The position numbers and the translations under genes were made by a program. From Manis javanica (Eukaryota > Chordata > Mammalia > Pholidota > Manidae), in NCBI RefSeq assembly GCF_040802235.1, contig NC_133157.1:26305501-26369500 (forward strand): DNA of 64,000 nucleotides. Reading direction: 5' to 3'. Position 1 is the first letter of the stretch. Each line of letters starts with the position of its first letter. The notes below the pieces were generated by a model, which was not told where the DNA came from, searched no databases, and saw nothing but the letters and a program-made list of their open reading frames with translations. This document shows positions 46,701-57,300 of the stretch, in pieces.

Positions 46701-48353
46701 AGTGACTAAGCTTACTTGGAAAACAAGTAGTTTCACCAAAAACAACAGCAGCTACTCCTACTTTGGTGGACATACTTTTTGTGTCATTTTAACCAAATTC
46801 TAATAAAAGAATGTTATGTAAAGAAACAACACCCTAGTATTATAGTTTTAAAAGTATTATAAATAGAACACATCAGAAAATGGGTCAGTGGGGTATTTGT
46901 CACAATTGCTTTTTTTTTTTTTTACAGGGGAAAGCGCGAACGCATTCCCCTCTACCACGAATTATGCAGTTGAGTTTCCCACATTTGGGGAAGTAGCAGG
47001 GGTCAGCACATCCGGAGTGCAGGGGATAAGCCTCGCCCTGGGGAAACTACCTTCGTGATCATGGTATCTCCTCTGCCAGGTATGTCTGTCACAATTGCTT
47101 TTTAAGTTGATTTGAAGAGAATTTGTATTTGGAAACAGGTATGTGGTTAAAAGCACATATTTGCATTATCTTTCACCGGAGAAAGTAGAGGATATACCCA
47201 GAAAAAGGGTAAGCAGCAGTAACGTAAAGTGTGTTATATATATACTTGCGGAGGTGATTTTTGTTACAGGCCAGAAAATAAAATCATGCTGGGGGAGGAA
47301 TCATGAGTGCTTCAGACTGCCTTCATCTCCCAGTGAGGGCTCATTTTTGGCAGCAATGACTCCCAATTCACTTATAAGAAAACAAATGGTCGACATTTGA
47401 TAAAGTTAATGTTCAGATGAAAGTTGCAAGGAATAATTATCGGCCCTATCCCAGTGGAGAGTTCAGGATAAAGACTGTTTAGCTAATCTTTGGTGAATGG
47501 ATCATTAATGCCTCTTAAATTTTCACCAGAAACTCAATCTCTAGAACAGGGTAATCTCCTTCCTATCCTACCAGCCGAGAAAGGAATAAAAAACAAACAC
47601 CAAAAGGAAAAAATCCCAGGTTAGATTCACAGAATAGGCCAATTCCTGACATTAAGGGCTGAATCGCAAAAATCCGTTTTGTTCGTTTCTTAAGTATGAT
47701 TAAACGAGGTTGCTATCATTCTGTACACTACGAGGTTCCTGACCCTGTCCGGCCTGGGCACCGGCGGCACGAGAAGGCGGGCAGCTGGGCAGGTGCTCCA
47801 CCACCCGCCCCCTGGGGCTCTTCTCCAAGGTTCTCTGTGACACGCTCGGAAGTTGTGTGTTTCGTTGCACAGGGGGGGGCCGGGTCTTATGCCGACTTGG
47901 CTGACCATTTTCATCTTCCACTTTCAGTCTAGAAGGAGCAAGTGGCTTGTCCAAGCACAAACCAAAAGGGGCGGCCGAGCAGCGCCGGCCGCGGACCGCA
48001 ACGCCGCGAGCACAACGATGGCGGGCGGCAAAAACGCAGCAGGCGGAGCCTCAAGGCCACGCGGCAACTGAGCCAGAAAAGGGCGGCCGGCGAGATGGCG
48101 GGGAGGCGACGCTGGCAGGCGGGTCGACGCCCCTCGTGTCCACGTGCGTCCCGGGCTCCGGGACTCGCTCGGTAACCAGCAGCTGGGGGAATCCCGCAAG
48201 CCTGGTGGGCGCACGCGCAGCACTCGCAGGTCTGGGTGCGCCGCGCGCTCCCTGCAGACGCCCGCCCCGCTCCTTCCCCCCGGCGGGCGGTACCTGAGGC
48301 GTCGGCGTCCGCGCGGCTAGACTTCTGGTCAGGGCGCTTCGCACGGCGAGCAT
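37720..48353 (-). CDS. NIPSNAP3: NIPSNAP3, complete coding gene (6 coding exons, 247 residues)
   Basis: Member of the NIPSNAP family, small proteins with two ferredoxin-like (dimeric alpha-beta barrel) NIPSNAP domains that are found in mitochondria or on vesicles; the exact biochemical role is unclear. Six exons with GT-AG introns splice to 744 bases, giving 247 residues plus stop, the family length. The N-terminus, MLAVRSALTRSLAART, is basic and lacks acidic residues, like a mitochondrial presequence. Conserved blocks include FYEFRTY, HSELIGFW, VFHIWKYD, VYELVIFEMKPGGP, GVFHTEYGALNRVHVLWWNE and C-terminal LIPTSFSPLK. No break is seen. Human has two tandem copies, NIPSNAP3A and 3B, at this place; only one is present between ABCA1 and the receptor gene in this window, so I use the group name. 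The gene runs towards ABCA1, tail to tail. Confidence 0.96.
38460..38536 (-). CDS. NIPSNAP3: NIPSNAP3 exon 6, coding part
   Basis: 77 bp coding RESVSYLVSQKNMLLIPTSF and SPLK, then TAG at 38462-38460. The acceptor is TTCCAG. It completes an in-frame protein of 247 residues. Confidence 0.94.
38628..38714 (-). CDS. NIPSNAP3: NIPSNAP3 exon 5
   Basis: 87 bp coding HVLWWNESAESRAAGRHQSH and EDPRIVAA. The acceptor is CTTCAG and the donor GTAAGC. The next intron is only 91 bases (38,537-38,627). Confidence 0.94.
39390..39720. repeat. Ancient L1/HAL1-like LINE fragment
   Basis: TTTTAGAAAATACAGGTAAA, CCTACCACCTTGAAATAAGC and AGGGTCATACAACCTTCTTT are old LINE 3' phrases, in a NIPSNAP3 intron. Confidence 0.5.
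39730..39965 (-). repeat. MIR SINE, reverse orientation
   Basis: CTTTCTATGTGCCAGGCCTG, ATTAACTCACATAGTCTTCA and GTTAGTAAGTGGTGAAGCTG are a clear reverse MIR. Confidence 0.75.
40036..40060. repeat. (TA)n microsatellite
   Basis: About twelve perfect TA units within AT-rich NIPSNAP3 intron DNA. Confidence 0.95.
41180..41278. repeat. Inverted repeat flanking a GT microsatellite
   Basis: The arm at 41180-41213 (TAACATTTTGGTCTTCGTAT and on) pairs with 41246-41278 with a few mismatches over about 33 bases. Between them lies the GT tract 41214-41239. The RNA of either strand would fold into a long hairpin. It lies in the NIPSNAP3 intron between exons 4 and 5. I do not recognise the family. Confidence 0.85.
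41214..41239. repeat. (GT)13 microsatellite
   Basis: Uninterrupted GT dinucleotide run in the loop of the inverted repeat. Confidence 0.97.
41737..41886 (-). CDS. NIPSNAP3: NIPSNAP3 exon 4
   Basis: 150 bp coding VYELVIFEMKPGGPPLWGNA, then FKRAINAHVDLGYSKLIGVF and HTEYGALNR. This is the second NIPSNAP domain. The acceptor is CACCAG and the donor GTACAG. Confidence 0.95.
43413..43571 (-). CDS. NIPSNAP3: NIPSNAP3 exon 3
   Basis: 159 bp coding NFAHRAEVRKALAKDKEWQE, QFLIPNLPLIDEHQNEITYL and VPWCKLEKPPKE. The acceptor is CATAG and the donor GTAAGT. Confidence 0.95.
43795..44015 (+). repeat. MIR SINE
   Basis: GTGTGATTTAGGTAGGTTAC, GGGTTGTTGTGAGGATTAAA and GGAGCTTAGAACAATGTTTG match MIR. Confidence 0.75.
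45283..45493 (-). CDS. NIPSNAP3: NIPSNAP3 exon 2
   Basis: 211 bp. It begins VCSSFATGPRQYNG after acceptor TTCTTCAG and ends VFHIWKY plus one base, with donor GTATGA. It encodes the first half of the N-terminal NIPSNAP domain. Confidence 0.95.
46898..46923 (-). repeat. Target-site duplication (left copy) and A-tail of the U1 retrocopy
   Basis: The + strand has TGTCACAATTGCTTTT at 46898-46913 running into a T tract up to 46923. This is the A-tail on the U1 strand. The matching copy is at 47087-47102. Confidence 0.93.
46925..47083 (-). pseudogene. RNU1 pseudogene: U1 snRNA retrocopy in NIPSNAP3 intron 1
   Basis: The minus strand reads almost the whole U1 small nuclear RNA. Stem-loop blocks such as GGAGATACCATGATCACGAA and CACTCCGGATGTGCTGACCC are intact, as is the 3' end CGCTTTCCCCTG. 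The 5' splice-site pairing end is damaged: four bases are missing, leaving ATACCTGG for ATACTTACCTGG. The Sm site has T to C (AATTCGTGG at 46963-46955). A run of A follows the 3' end, and 16-base direct repeats flank the insert, so this is an L1-mobilised copy rather than a working gene. Confidence 0.95.
47087..47102. repeat. Target-site duplication (right copy) of the U1 retrocopy
   Basis: TGTCACAATTGCTTTT is repeated exactly three bases beyond the 5' end of the U1 copy. Its length fits L1-driven insertion. Confidence 0.92.
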
Positions 48354-48600
48354 GGCGCTGCTTGGAGCGCTGAGAAGGGCAGCCAGCCGGTATTCTTTCT
48401 TAGATCCTCCTCTTAATGGCTTCCCGGCTGGACTGCTGGCGGACGCAGGCTCGGGGCGGGACTCGGCGGGGTCAGCTCCGCCTGCGGTGCCGGGAGGCCG
48501 GCCCGACTGCCCAGGCCGCTGGAGGCCCGGGGCCAGGCGCGTTTGGCGTCATCCCCGACCGTTCAGTCCCCGCGTGTGGCCCTGAACGTTCTTAGCACGT
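47740..48600. promoter_or_regulatory. CpG island over NIPSNAP3 exon 1
   Basis: GC-rich, CpG-dense DNA surrounds the NIPSNAP3 start and reaches about 550 bases into intron 1 and 250 bases upstream, in an otherwise AT-rich setting. No convincing TATA box is seen, as usual for a housekeeping promoter. It could fire in both directions, but I find no gene on the + strand. Confidence 0.8.
48294..48353 (-). CDS. NIPSNAP3: NIPSNAP3 exon 1, coding part
   Basis: The ATG at 48353-48351 starts MLAVRSALTRSLAARTPTPQ, 20 codons ending in phase 0 with donor GTACCG. It lies in a CpG island. The Arg- and Ser-rich, acid-free start fits mitochondrial import. Confidence 0.93.
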
Positions 48601-49061
48601 CAGAGGTCACGTTAGGAGCAGCTGGATGCTGAGACGTGCCCGTGTCGCCCTTCTGAGCCCGTCACGTCATCTCCAGGAGCAGCTGCGTGCAGTTCCACGT
48701 TTGTGTGGAGAAAGCGAGCGTATAGGGCCCTCGAGAGAGAAGCAAGTGTAGGTGCGTGCGTCTGTAACGCTTCACGCTGCAAATCGTGGAGGTTGCTGCC
48801 TAGTTAAGTTTTATTCGGAGTGGCGTCCACACAGCTGAAGAACGGGGAGCCTTCACTCTGCGGCCCTAAATGCCTCCTCCCTCCCCATCGCCGCCCTGCG
48901 TGACCCTGTAAGGCTCCCGATAATGATTTAGACTATTTCCCAGGAGCTCAGAGGAATAGGGGCACCGACTAGATACGAAAACGTCTAATTGAAACATACG
49001 TAGCTTGAAGTCAAATAGTTCCGTAAGCCTTAAAAGCAAAAGAGCAGACTTTAACCCTGAA

Positions 49062-49319
49062 TGCTGGGTTCCCCTGTGGCGGGATCAGCCAATACACCCG
49101 TAGACAGTGTGGAGAAGAGAGCTTTATTCAGCAAGCCGGCAGGTTGCAAGCTGGGAGGACTGCTGTCCTGAAGACCCATCTTAAGTCAGGCTTGATTTCA
49201 AGCTCTTTCTATGCTAGGGAAAGAGGGTTTGGGAGGGTGCAGGAAGGTGACAGGTAACTTCGTACATCTGGACATCAGAGAGGGTGAACACCTCTGCCAG
49301 CAAAGGTCGGGTCCTGACA
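49062..49319 (-). mobile_element. Probable solo LTR of an endogenous retrovirus
   Basis: Read on the minus strand, the segment starts TGTCAGGACCCGACC and ends GGGGAACCCAGCA, giving TG...CA ends. It has an LTR-like polyadenylation signal, AATAAAGCTCTCTTC (AATAAA at 49128-49123), about 60 bases before the 3' end. No internal retroviral sequence and no clear flanking duplication is seen. It points towards NIPSNAP3, about 700 bases upstream of that start codon. The exact ends and family are inferred. Confidence 0.55.
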
Positions 49320-50062
49320 CTCCTGCAAACTCCTGATAGAACAGTTATTTTGTCTTCCCTCTCAAGTTGTAAGCAAAATTATTAAGCCTTTCTGCAAAGC
49401 TGCAGTTTTAAAAATAAATCTAAAAGTGGTCCAAAAAACAGGTAATGCAAAGCTAGAAACATCAACCAAAAGAAACTGGATTATTAAAACTAAAGTAGCA
49501 AATGTGATACAGAATAACTGGTTGTTGAAATTGGGTGGATAGAGATGGCATATAAGAGGTGACAAAGTATTATATGTACAAAAGTGTATTTATTATATCT
49601 GTACACTCTAAAGAGAATAATAAAATGAACACCTGTGCCCTTGCCACCAAGTTTAGGCAATAAAATACTGTCAGCATCTCAAACTCAGGACATGTTCCAT
49701 TCTGGTTACATTCTCCTCCCTTCAGCACCATCCCTAACCTCAATCAAATAACTGTGATCCCAAATTTTGTGTTAAATCATTACTTTTCTTGAAATTTACA
49801 TTTTTATATAATGCTATACCATACATTGTTTTAATTTGCTTATTTTAGAAATTCTTTACATGGTATCTAAATTTTATTCTTTTGTCACATAATTCTTAGC
49901 TTTAACTTTAGGCTTTTGAAAATCACACATGTTAATGCAATCATAATAGTTAATTTCTTTGCTGGATACTTAATTTTTTTGTCCATTTTACTATCATAGT
50001 CAGAGATATTTAATTTTCTTTGTAGATGTCTCCTGATACCAATGGAAAAATTTCTCCAAGAC

Positions 50063-50775
50063 AGGCACTCCAAACTTTTTTTGTGTCATAAAACTCTTTG
50101 GAAATCTGTAGACTCCAGGTGTTTTAAGATGTGTACCAAATGAATAGGGTTGCAAGATAAATTAAAAGAAACAAATACAAAGCAAACAAGTTGACTAGAA
50201 TTATCAACATAAATCTGTTATTATATATATTATAGACTTGAAGGCTGTTAAGAGAGTAGATCTCAAAAGTTCTCTCAGTATACATACACATAAAGGTAAC
50301 TGTGAGGTGCTGGGTTTGTTAACCTTATTGTAATCATTTCACTATATAGCAAATCATCATGTACACCTTAAACTTGCACAATGGTGCATGTCAATTATAT
50401 TTTAAAAAGCTGTAAAAAAAAGATGAAAGCAAAATCTTTAAGGAGAAATAGACATGATTCTTTGTTATGGTACTAAATAACAAAATCTGGTGGATATATG
50501 ATACCACAATTTTGTATTAGTGAAAGCATAAAAGAAATTTTGATCTAACAGGTTATGTATTTTGACAATGTCTATTATATTTATTGGTCATAAAGTCTCC
50601 CATCTTGCTAATAATACTGTGATTTATTGCCTACCTTCATAATCAAAGGAAATGCTTATTTTCAGTTAGAATTTGATGACATTAAAGATGTAACTTTTCC
50701 CATCCAGTTACCAGATCTTTTATCCATAACCCCCTTGGGGATCTGTGTACTTGAGGTTAAGAACCACTACTCCAG
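50063..50775. mobile_element. Possible hAT-type DNA transposon or debris
   Basis: The left edge (AGGCACTCCAAACTTTTT) and right edge (TTGAGGTTAAGAACCACTAC) resemble inverted ends of Charlie-type hAT elements. The interior is not recognised, so this may be two separate fragments. Confidence 0.3.
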
Positions 50776-50779
50776 AGTG

Positions 50780-50965
50780 CATACCTGGTAGTCGAATTGA
50801 TGGGTCATAAGATGTATATATACATTTTTACTAAATAGTGCCAAATTGTTTTATAAATTGATGCCTTAATAACAGTGTATTAAAAACAAGCTTTTCTGAC
50901 CAATTTTTAATTATTGCCATCTGGTTTGATGAGTGTGAAAATGCATTTTTATACCTCACATAACA
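50780..50965 (-). repeat. Old L1 fragment
   Basis: GAATTGATGGGTCATAAGAT, ATAGTGCCAAATTGTTTTAT and CCATCTGGTTTGATGAGTGT are decayed antisense L1 phrases. Confidence 0.5.
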
Positions 50966-53229
50966 GATATTGTAAAAGGGTGAAGAATTAATTATATGAG
51001 GTGGGCAAAAGCAACAATCCAGTTGATGGTACCCCTACTTGATTTTGTCCAAAGGCCAGGCTCATGCAGATCTGCAGAAGGAAGCAGGGGAGGTGGATCC
51101 AATGCTGGCCCAGCTGAGAAGGAGGGCAATGGCTCTGCATGTAAACTCCAGATGCTTGTATTTTGGTGACATCCCTGTGTGAGTACTTTCTCAGTACTAT
51201 ATTCGGCGGCCACTAGGTGATGCTATAGACTAGTTTTTCTTAATTATATCTCAAATAGTGGGTGCTATTTTTATGATTATTTTTGAGTTCCTGTAACTTA
51301 AGCTATAGGTATTTAGAGTGAAATTAGCTTACAATTTTTTTTATCATAAGGAATTATGTACGGGAGAGAAAAACTTCAGTAAAGATAAGTTACTATCCTT
51401 TTATGAGTTACTTTATTATTAATATAAATACGCAGTAATAGCATACCAGTTTTCAAAATGTTCCTGAACAAGTATCCTACTCTTATCAGTGAATATTTAT
51501 TAAGCACCTTTTGCATATTGAGCATTGAATTGAATGCTATGGGAAAGGAAAAAACACTGGATGCCTGTTAAGCTTGTCAACTTGTCTTGATACTTCTGTA
51601 TAAGCCTCTTTGCTGCTATTTTTCTTAGGATAAGGAACAGAAAAGATTGGCGAGAACCTCAATGTAAAATATAGTACAAATTTATTTAATGTCTATTAAT
51701 AAAATAGTTTTTATTACTAAAACACATAAAGCTATGAGTTTATATCCATTATATCCCATTTTAGATGTCCTGTAGTAATTGGATTTATGTTTTGCATTCA
51801 CAAGTGAATTCTAGTGATGATGACATTTTAAAACCTTTCATTAATACAGGAAGTTATTTCCCAAAATAAGCATTACAAATCTATTGTTTTGGATAATCCT
51901 TTTGCCTTAAAAACTAGAGTTGGGGAGAAATACTAAGGGCAAGATATTTTTGGATCTTTAGCTACTTGTTTTACCTTTTTATTACTATATATGACTGGTT
52001 TCTTTTTAGGTCTATTTTGAAACACCTAGTAGCTTTAGGCACTGTGCATTTCGTATATGACACATTTTTTTTCATGAAGTTCCTTTTTCAAGCAAATACC
52101 CATTATCCAGTGCTCTCCAATGTATTTCTTCATCTCCACAAGTTGTGATAGGTACTTTCCAGCTAAGTAATAGTCACCTTTTAATCTGTTTTAGTTTTAC
52201 TTGACCATCATTGATTGGTTTTGTAGCATCTATATGATTTCTTAACTTTTCTTTATTCCCAATATTGTATTGAGAACCAGAGCATTAATGTAAGGGGCTT
52301 GTAGGCTGTGTCCAAAGCAGAGGGCCTATTGTCTCTTTTGCTCTTTGTTAGGTCCTTCCAGATATTGCCTAGGATTTTCCCAAACACGCTCTCTGATCTC
52401 TGTTCAAATGTCCCTCTGTCTTTTATGAAGGTTGACAGAAACCTAATTTATGGGAATTCTGTACTGCTCAGAGTTTCCCTCTGAAAAACATTCTAAATTG
52501 ACTCTCAAGATAGCATAATAGTACTCCTGGAAGCAGCTTTCATATTCAACATGATTTTCTTATATAATATAACTTAATATTAAAAAGTATAGTTCCCAGT
52601 TTTCCTACTCCTTTGGAATCATCTTATGTTCCTACATAGCACAAAATAAAAACTGCAAGTGGTGAAGAGTCATAACTTTCCAGTTTGCCTCAGTATAATT
52701 CCTGTTTCATAGTATTTTTCACTGAATAACCATCCTGAGCCTGTAAGTATTCTGGAAAGAGACATGTCTGTCAATCCATGTTACTAGAGTCTCTTTCATG
52801 ATTAACTCTTGAGTGAGACTGGGCCCTCATTTGATTGGTTAATCCTTCCCTCATTCCTGTTTAGTTGTCCTCATTTTCAAAGAGGTTTTAATATTTACAT
52901 AAAATTTTCAAATTATCCATCCTATTCCTATTCTTCTTTGAGAGAATATCAGTGAAACCTATTTCACAGATAAGAGAATGTTAGATTCTAATGTGCCTGA
53001 TGTCACGTAGGAGCTGACATGTATCTTATGTGTTTTATTTAACTCTTTCTTACTCTCTTTCACTTCACTTTGTGAAGCTGATATTTCCATTTTACACATT
53101 AAAACAAAACAGCAAACAAGAAGTACAAAGAAGCTAAAGCTACTACCACAGGGTCACAAAATGAATAGTTTAGAGCTGTTTCATTCATTGTAGTTCCTCT
53201 TTTATAATCTAGTGTTATGGGATACCATA

Positions 53230-53970
53230 ACTTAGTTTTTCTTTCCCATGTTAATATTTAAGTGTTCCCATATGTTTATTTTATATATAATGCTTTAGTG
53301 AATAACTCTGTATATATCTCCTTGGGCACATTATATGGAGTTAATGAGTGTGGTTTTAAAGTAAGTGGAATTAAATGAACTTCACACTTTTTCTAATATT
53401 GATTTATACTACCACTTGCAGTGAATGGGATTTCCTTTTTCTCCACATTGTTGAAAATTCTTTTAAGAGTTTAATATTCAATATTTAGATATTTGATCTA
53501 TCTCAAATATATTTTGGTTATAGTCTGAGGTAGAGGTTTAATTTTTTTCAATATTAATAGGACATTAAATGTAAAGAACAATTTTTTAAATATTTCATCC
53601 ATTTCCTAGTGATTTGCAATGACATCTTCTATCAAACAACGTTTATTTATGACATAAATTTATGCATATGCCCAGGCTGTTTCTGAATTCTCTACCCTAT
53701 TTCATTGATATATTTACCTGTACCAATACTTTTTATATATAATGCTACGTGAATTAGTGTAGCTTTATCATCTATCTTGACATTTGGTGCAGTAAATATG
53801 TAGTTATTATTCTATCATTGTGTTGGCTATTCTTAGTTTTTACATTTAATTTGAATTTTGAATAAACTTCAGAAATAAAAAGTACCACTTTCATTTTGAT
53901 TGAAATTCTCCTAAATTTATAGAAAAATTTGGTAAGAATTAACATATTTCTCAGGAATTTGTTAACATGG
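53230..53970 (-). mobile_element. Old L1 ORF2 fragment
   Basis: Decayed antisense L1 phrases are visible, such as GATATATTTACCTGTACCAA with GTGTAGCTTTATCAT nearby. They correspond to the same part of ORF2 seen better kept at about 55,590-55,640 in the younger element. Confidence 0.5.
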
Positions 53971-54339
53971 ACAAAATACAGCTCCCCAGTTTGTGGTAAG
54001 TTTTCTTCTATGTGCTTTAATGAACAATTATACTTTCTTCAAAAATTCCTTATACAACCTTAGTAGACTTATTTGTGGTCATTTTATACTTTTGTTGGTG
54101 TTGTGACAAGATTTTTTTTTCTTGCTATCATTAATCTACAATTACATGAGGAACATTATGTTTACTAGACTCCCCCCATCACCAAGTTCCCCCCACATTC
54201 CCCATTGCAGTCACTGTCTATCAGCGTAGTAAGATGCTGTAGAATCACTACCTGTCCTCTATGTGCTGTACAGCCCTCACCATGCCCCACACATTATGCA
54301 TGCTAATCATAATACCCCCTTTCTTTACCCCGCCTTATC

Positions 54340-57300
54340 CCTCCCTTCCCACCCATCCTCCCCAGTCCCTTTCCCTTATGGTAATTGTTAGTCCATTCTT
54401 GGGTTCTGTGAATCTGCTGCTGTTTTGTTCCTTCAGTTTTTTCTTTGTTGTTATACTCCACAGATGAGTGAAATCATTTGATACTTGTCTTTCTCTGCCT
54501 GGCTTATTTCACTGAGCATAATACCTTCTAGTTCCAGCCATATTGTTGCAAATGGTAGGATTTGTTTTCTTCTTATGGCTGAATAATATTCCATTGTGTA
54601 TATGTACCACATCTTCTTTATCCATTAATCTACTGATGGACATTTAGGTTGCTTCCATTTCTTGGCTATTGTAAATAGTGCTGCAATAAACATAGCACTG
54701 CATCTGTCTTTTTCAAACTGGGCTGCTGCATTCTTAGGGTAAATTCCTGAAGTGGAATTCCTGGGTCAAATGCTATGTCTATTTTGAGCTTTTTGAGAGA
54801 CCTCCATACTGCTTCCCACAATGGTTGGACTACTTTACATTCCCACCAGCAGTGTAGGAGGGTTCCCCTTTCTCCACAACCTCACCAACATTTGTTGTTG
54901 TTTGTCTTTTGGATGGTGGCAATCCTTACTGGTGTGAGGTGATATCTCATTGTGGTTTTAATTTGCATTTCTCTGATGACTAGCAATGTGGACCATCTTT
55001 TCATGTGTCTGTTAACCATCTGAATTTCTTCTTTGTCAGTTCTTCTTCCCATTTTTTAATTGGATTATTTGGTTTTTGTTCGTTGAGGTGCATGAGCTCT
55101 TTATATATTTTGGATGTCAACCCTGTATTGGATCTGTCATTTATGAATATATTCACCCATACTGTAGGGTACTTTTTTGTTCTATTGATGGTGTCCTTTG
55201 CTGTACAGAAGCTTTTCAGCTTGATATAGTCCCACTTGTTCATTTTTGCTTTTGTTTCCCTTGCCTGGGGAGATATGTTCATGAAGAAGTCACTCATATT
55301 GATGTCCAAGAGATTTTTGCCTGTTTTTTTTCTAGGAATTTGACGGTTTCATGAATTACATTCAGGTCTTTGATCCATTTTGAATTTACTTTTGTGTATG
55401 GGGTTAGACAGTGATTCAGTTACATTCTCTTACATGTAGCTGTCCAGTTTTGCCAGCACCATCTGTTGAGGAGACTGTTATTTCCCCATTGTATATCCAT
55501 GGCTCCTTTATTGTATATTAATTGACCATGTATGTTTGGGTTAATGTCTAGACTCTCTGTTCTGTTCCACTAGTCTGTGGCTCTGTTCTTGTGCCAGTAC
55601 CAAATTGTCTTGATTACTGTGGCTTTGTAGTAGAGCTTGAAGTTGGGGAGCAAGATACCACCCACTTTATTCTTCCTTCTCAGGATTTGTTTTGCTATTT
55701 CGGGTCTTTGCTGGTTCCGTATGAATTTGCTGGTTCTGTATGGAACTCTTTGTTCCAGCTTGTTGAAGAATGTTATTGGTAATTTGATAGGGATTGCATC
55801 AGATCTCTTTATTGCTCTGGGAAGAATGGCCATTTTGATGATATTAATTCTTTCTAGCCAAGAGCATGGGATGAATTTCCATTTGCTAGTGTCCTCTTTA
55901 ATTTCTCTTGAGTGTCTTATAGTTTTCAGGGTATAGGTCTTTCACTTCCTTGGTTAGATTTATTCCTAGGTATTTTATTCTTTTTGAGGCAATTACGAAT
56001 GGAATTATTTTCCTGATTTCTCTTTCTATTGGTTCATTGTTAGTGTATAGGAAAGCCACAGATTTCTGTGTGTTAATTTTGTATCCTGCAACTTTGCTTT
56101 ATTCTGATATCAGTTCTAGTAGTTTTGGAGTGGAGTCTTTAGGGTTTTTTATGTATAGTATCATGTCATCTGCAAATAGTGACAGTTTCACTTCTTCTTT
56201 AACAATTTGGATTGGTTGTATTTCTTTGTTTTGTCTAATTGCTGTGGCTAGGACCCCAGTACTATGTTGAATAACAGTGGGGAGAGTGGGCATCCCTGTC
56301 TTGTTCCTGATCTCAGAGGAAAAGCTTTCAGCTTCTCACCGTTCAGTATGTGGCTTATCATATATGGCCTTTATTATGTTGAGGCTCTTGTCCTCTATAC
56401 CCGTTTTGCTGAGTTTTTATCATGAAAGGATGTTGAATTTTGTCAAATGCTTTTTCAGTGTCTATGTAGATGATCATGTGGTTTTTGTTCTTTCTTTTTG
56501 TTTATGTGATGGATGATGTTGATGGATTTTCGAATGTTGTACCACCCTTGCATACTTGGGATGAATCCCACTTGGTCATGGCGTATGATGCTTTTGATGT
56601 ATTTTTGAATTCACTTTGCTAATATTTTATTGAGTATTTTTGCATCTACGTTCATCAGGGATATTGGTCTGTAATTTTCTTTTTCGGTGGGGTCTTTGTC
56701 TGGTTTTGGTATTAGGATGATGTTGGCTTCATAGAATGAGTTTGGGAGTATTCCCTCCTCTTCTATTTTTTGGAAAACTTTAAGGAGAGTGGGTATTATG
56801 TCTTCTCTGCAAGTCTGATAAAATTCCGAGGTAAATCTGTCTGGCCGGGATTTATGTTCTTGGGTAGTTTTTTGATTACCACTTCAGTTTCTTTGCTCGT
56901 AATTGGTTTGTTTAACTTTTGTGTTTCTCCCCTGGTCAGTCTTGGAAGGTTTTATTTTTCTAGGAAGTTGTCCATTTCTTCTAGGTTTTCCAGCTTGTTT
57001 GCATATAGGTTTTCATAGTAGTCCTTAATAATTCTTTGTATTTCTGTGGAGTCTGTCGTGATTTTTCCATTCTCATTTCTGATTCTGTTGATGTGTGTTG
57101 ATTCCCTTTTTGCTTAATAAGTTTGGCTAGAGGCTTATCTATATTGTTTATTTTCTCAAAGAACCAGCTCTTGGTTTCAGTGATTTTTTCTATTGTTTTA
57201 TTCTTATCAATTTTGTGTATTTATTCTCTGATCTTTATTATGTCACTCCTTTTGCTGACTTTAGGCCTCATATGTTCTTCTTTTTCCAGTTTACATAATT

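Larger units (their letters stand above)
48600..54110. other. Gene-free region upstream of NIPSNAP3
   Basis: About 5.5 kb of AT-rich DNA with the probable LTR, hAT-like ends (50,063-50,775) and old L1 debris (50,780-50,965 and 53,230-53,970). From 51,000 to 53,230 I see nothing I can name. No ORF here looks like a protein. Confidence 0.6.

Noticed and set aside
47853-48297. Overlapping + strand ORFs in the CpG island
   Set aside because: They are Arg/Ala/Pro-rich frames caused by high GC content, without splice support or known domains.
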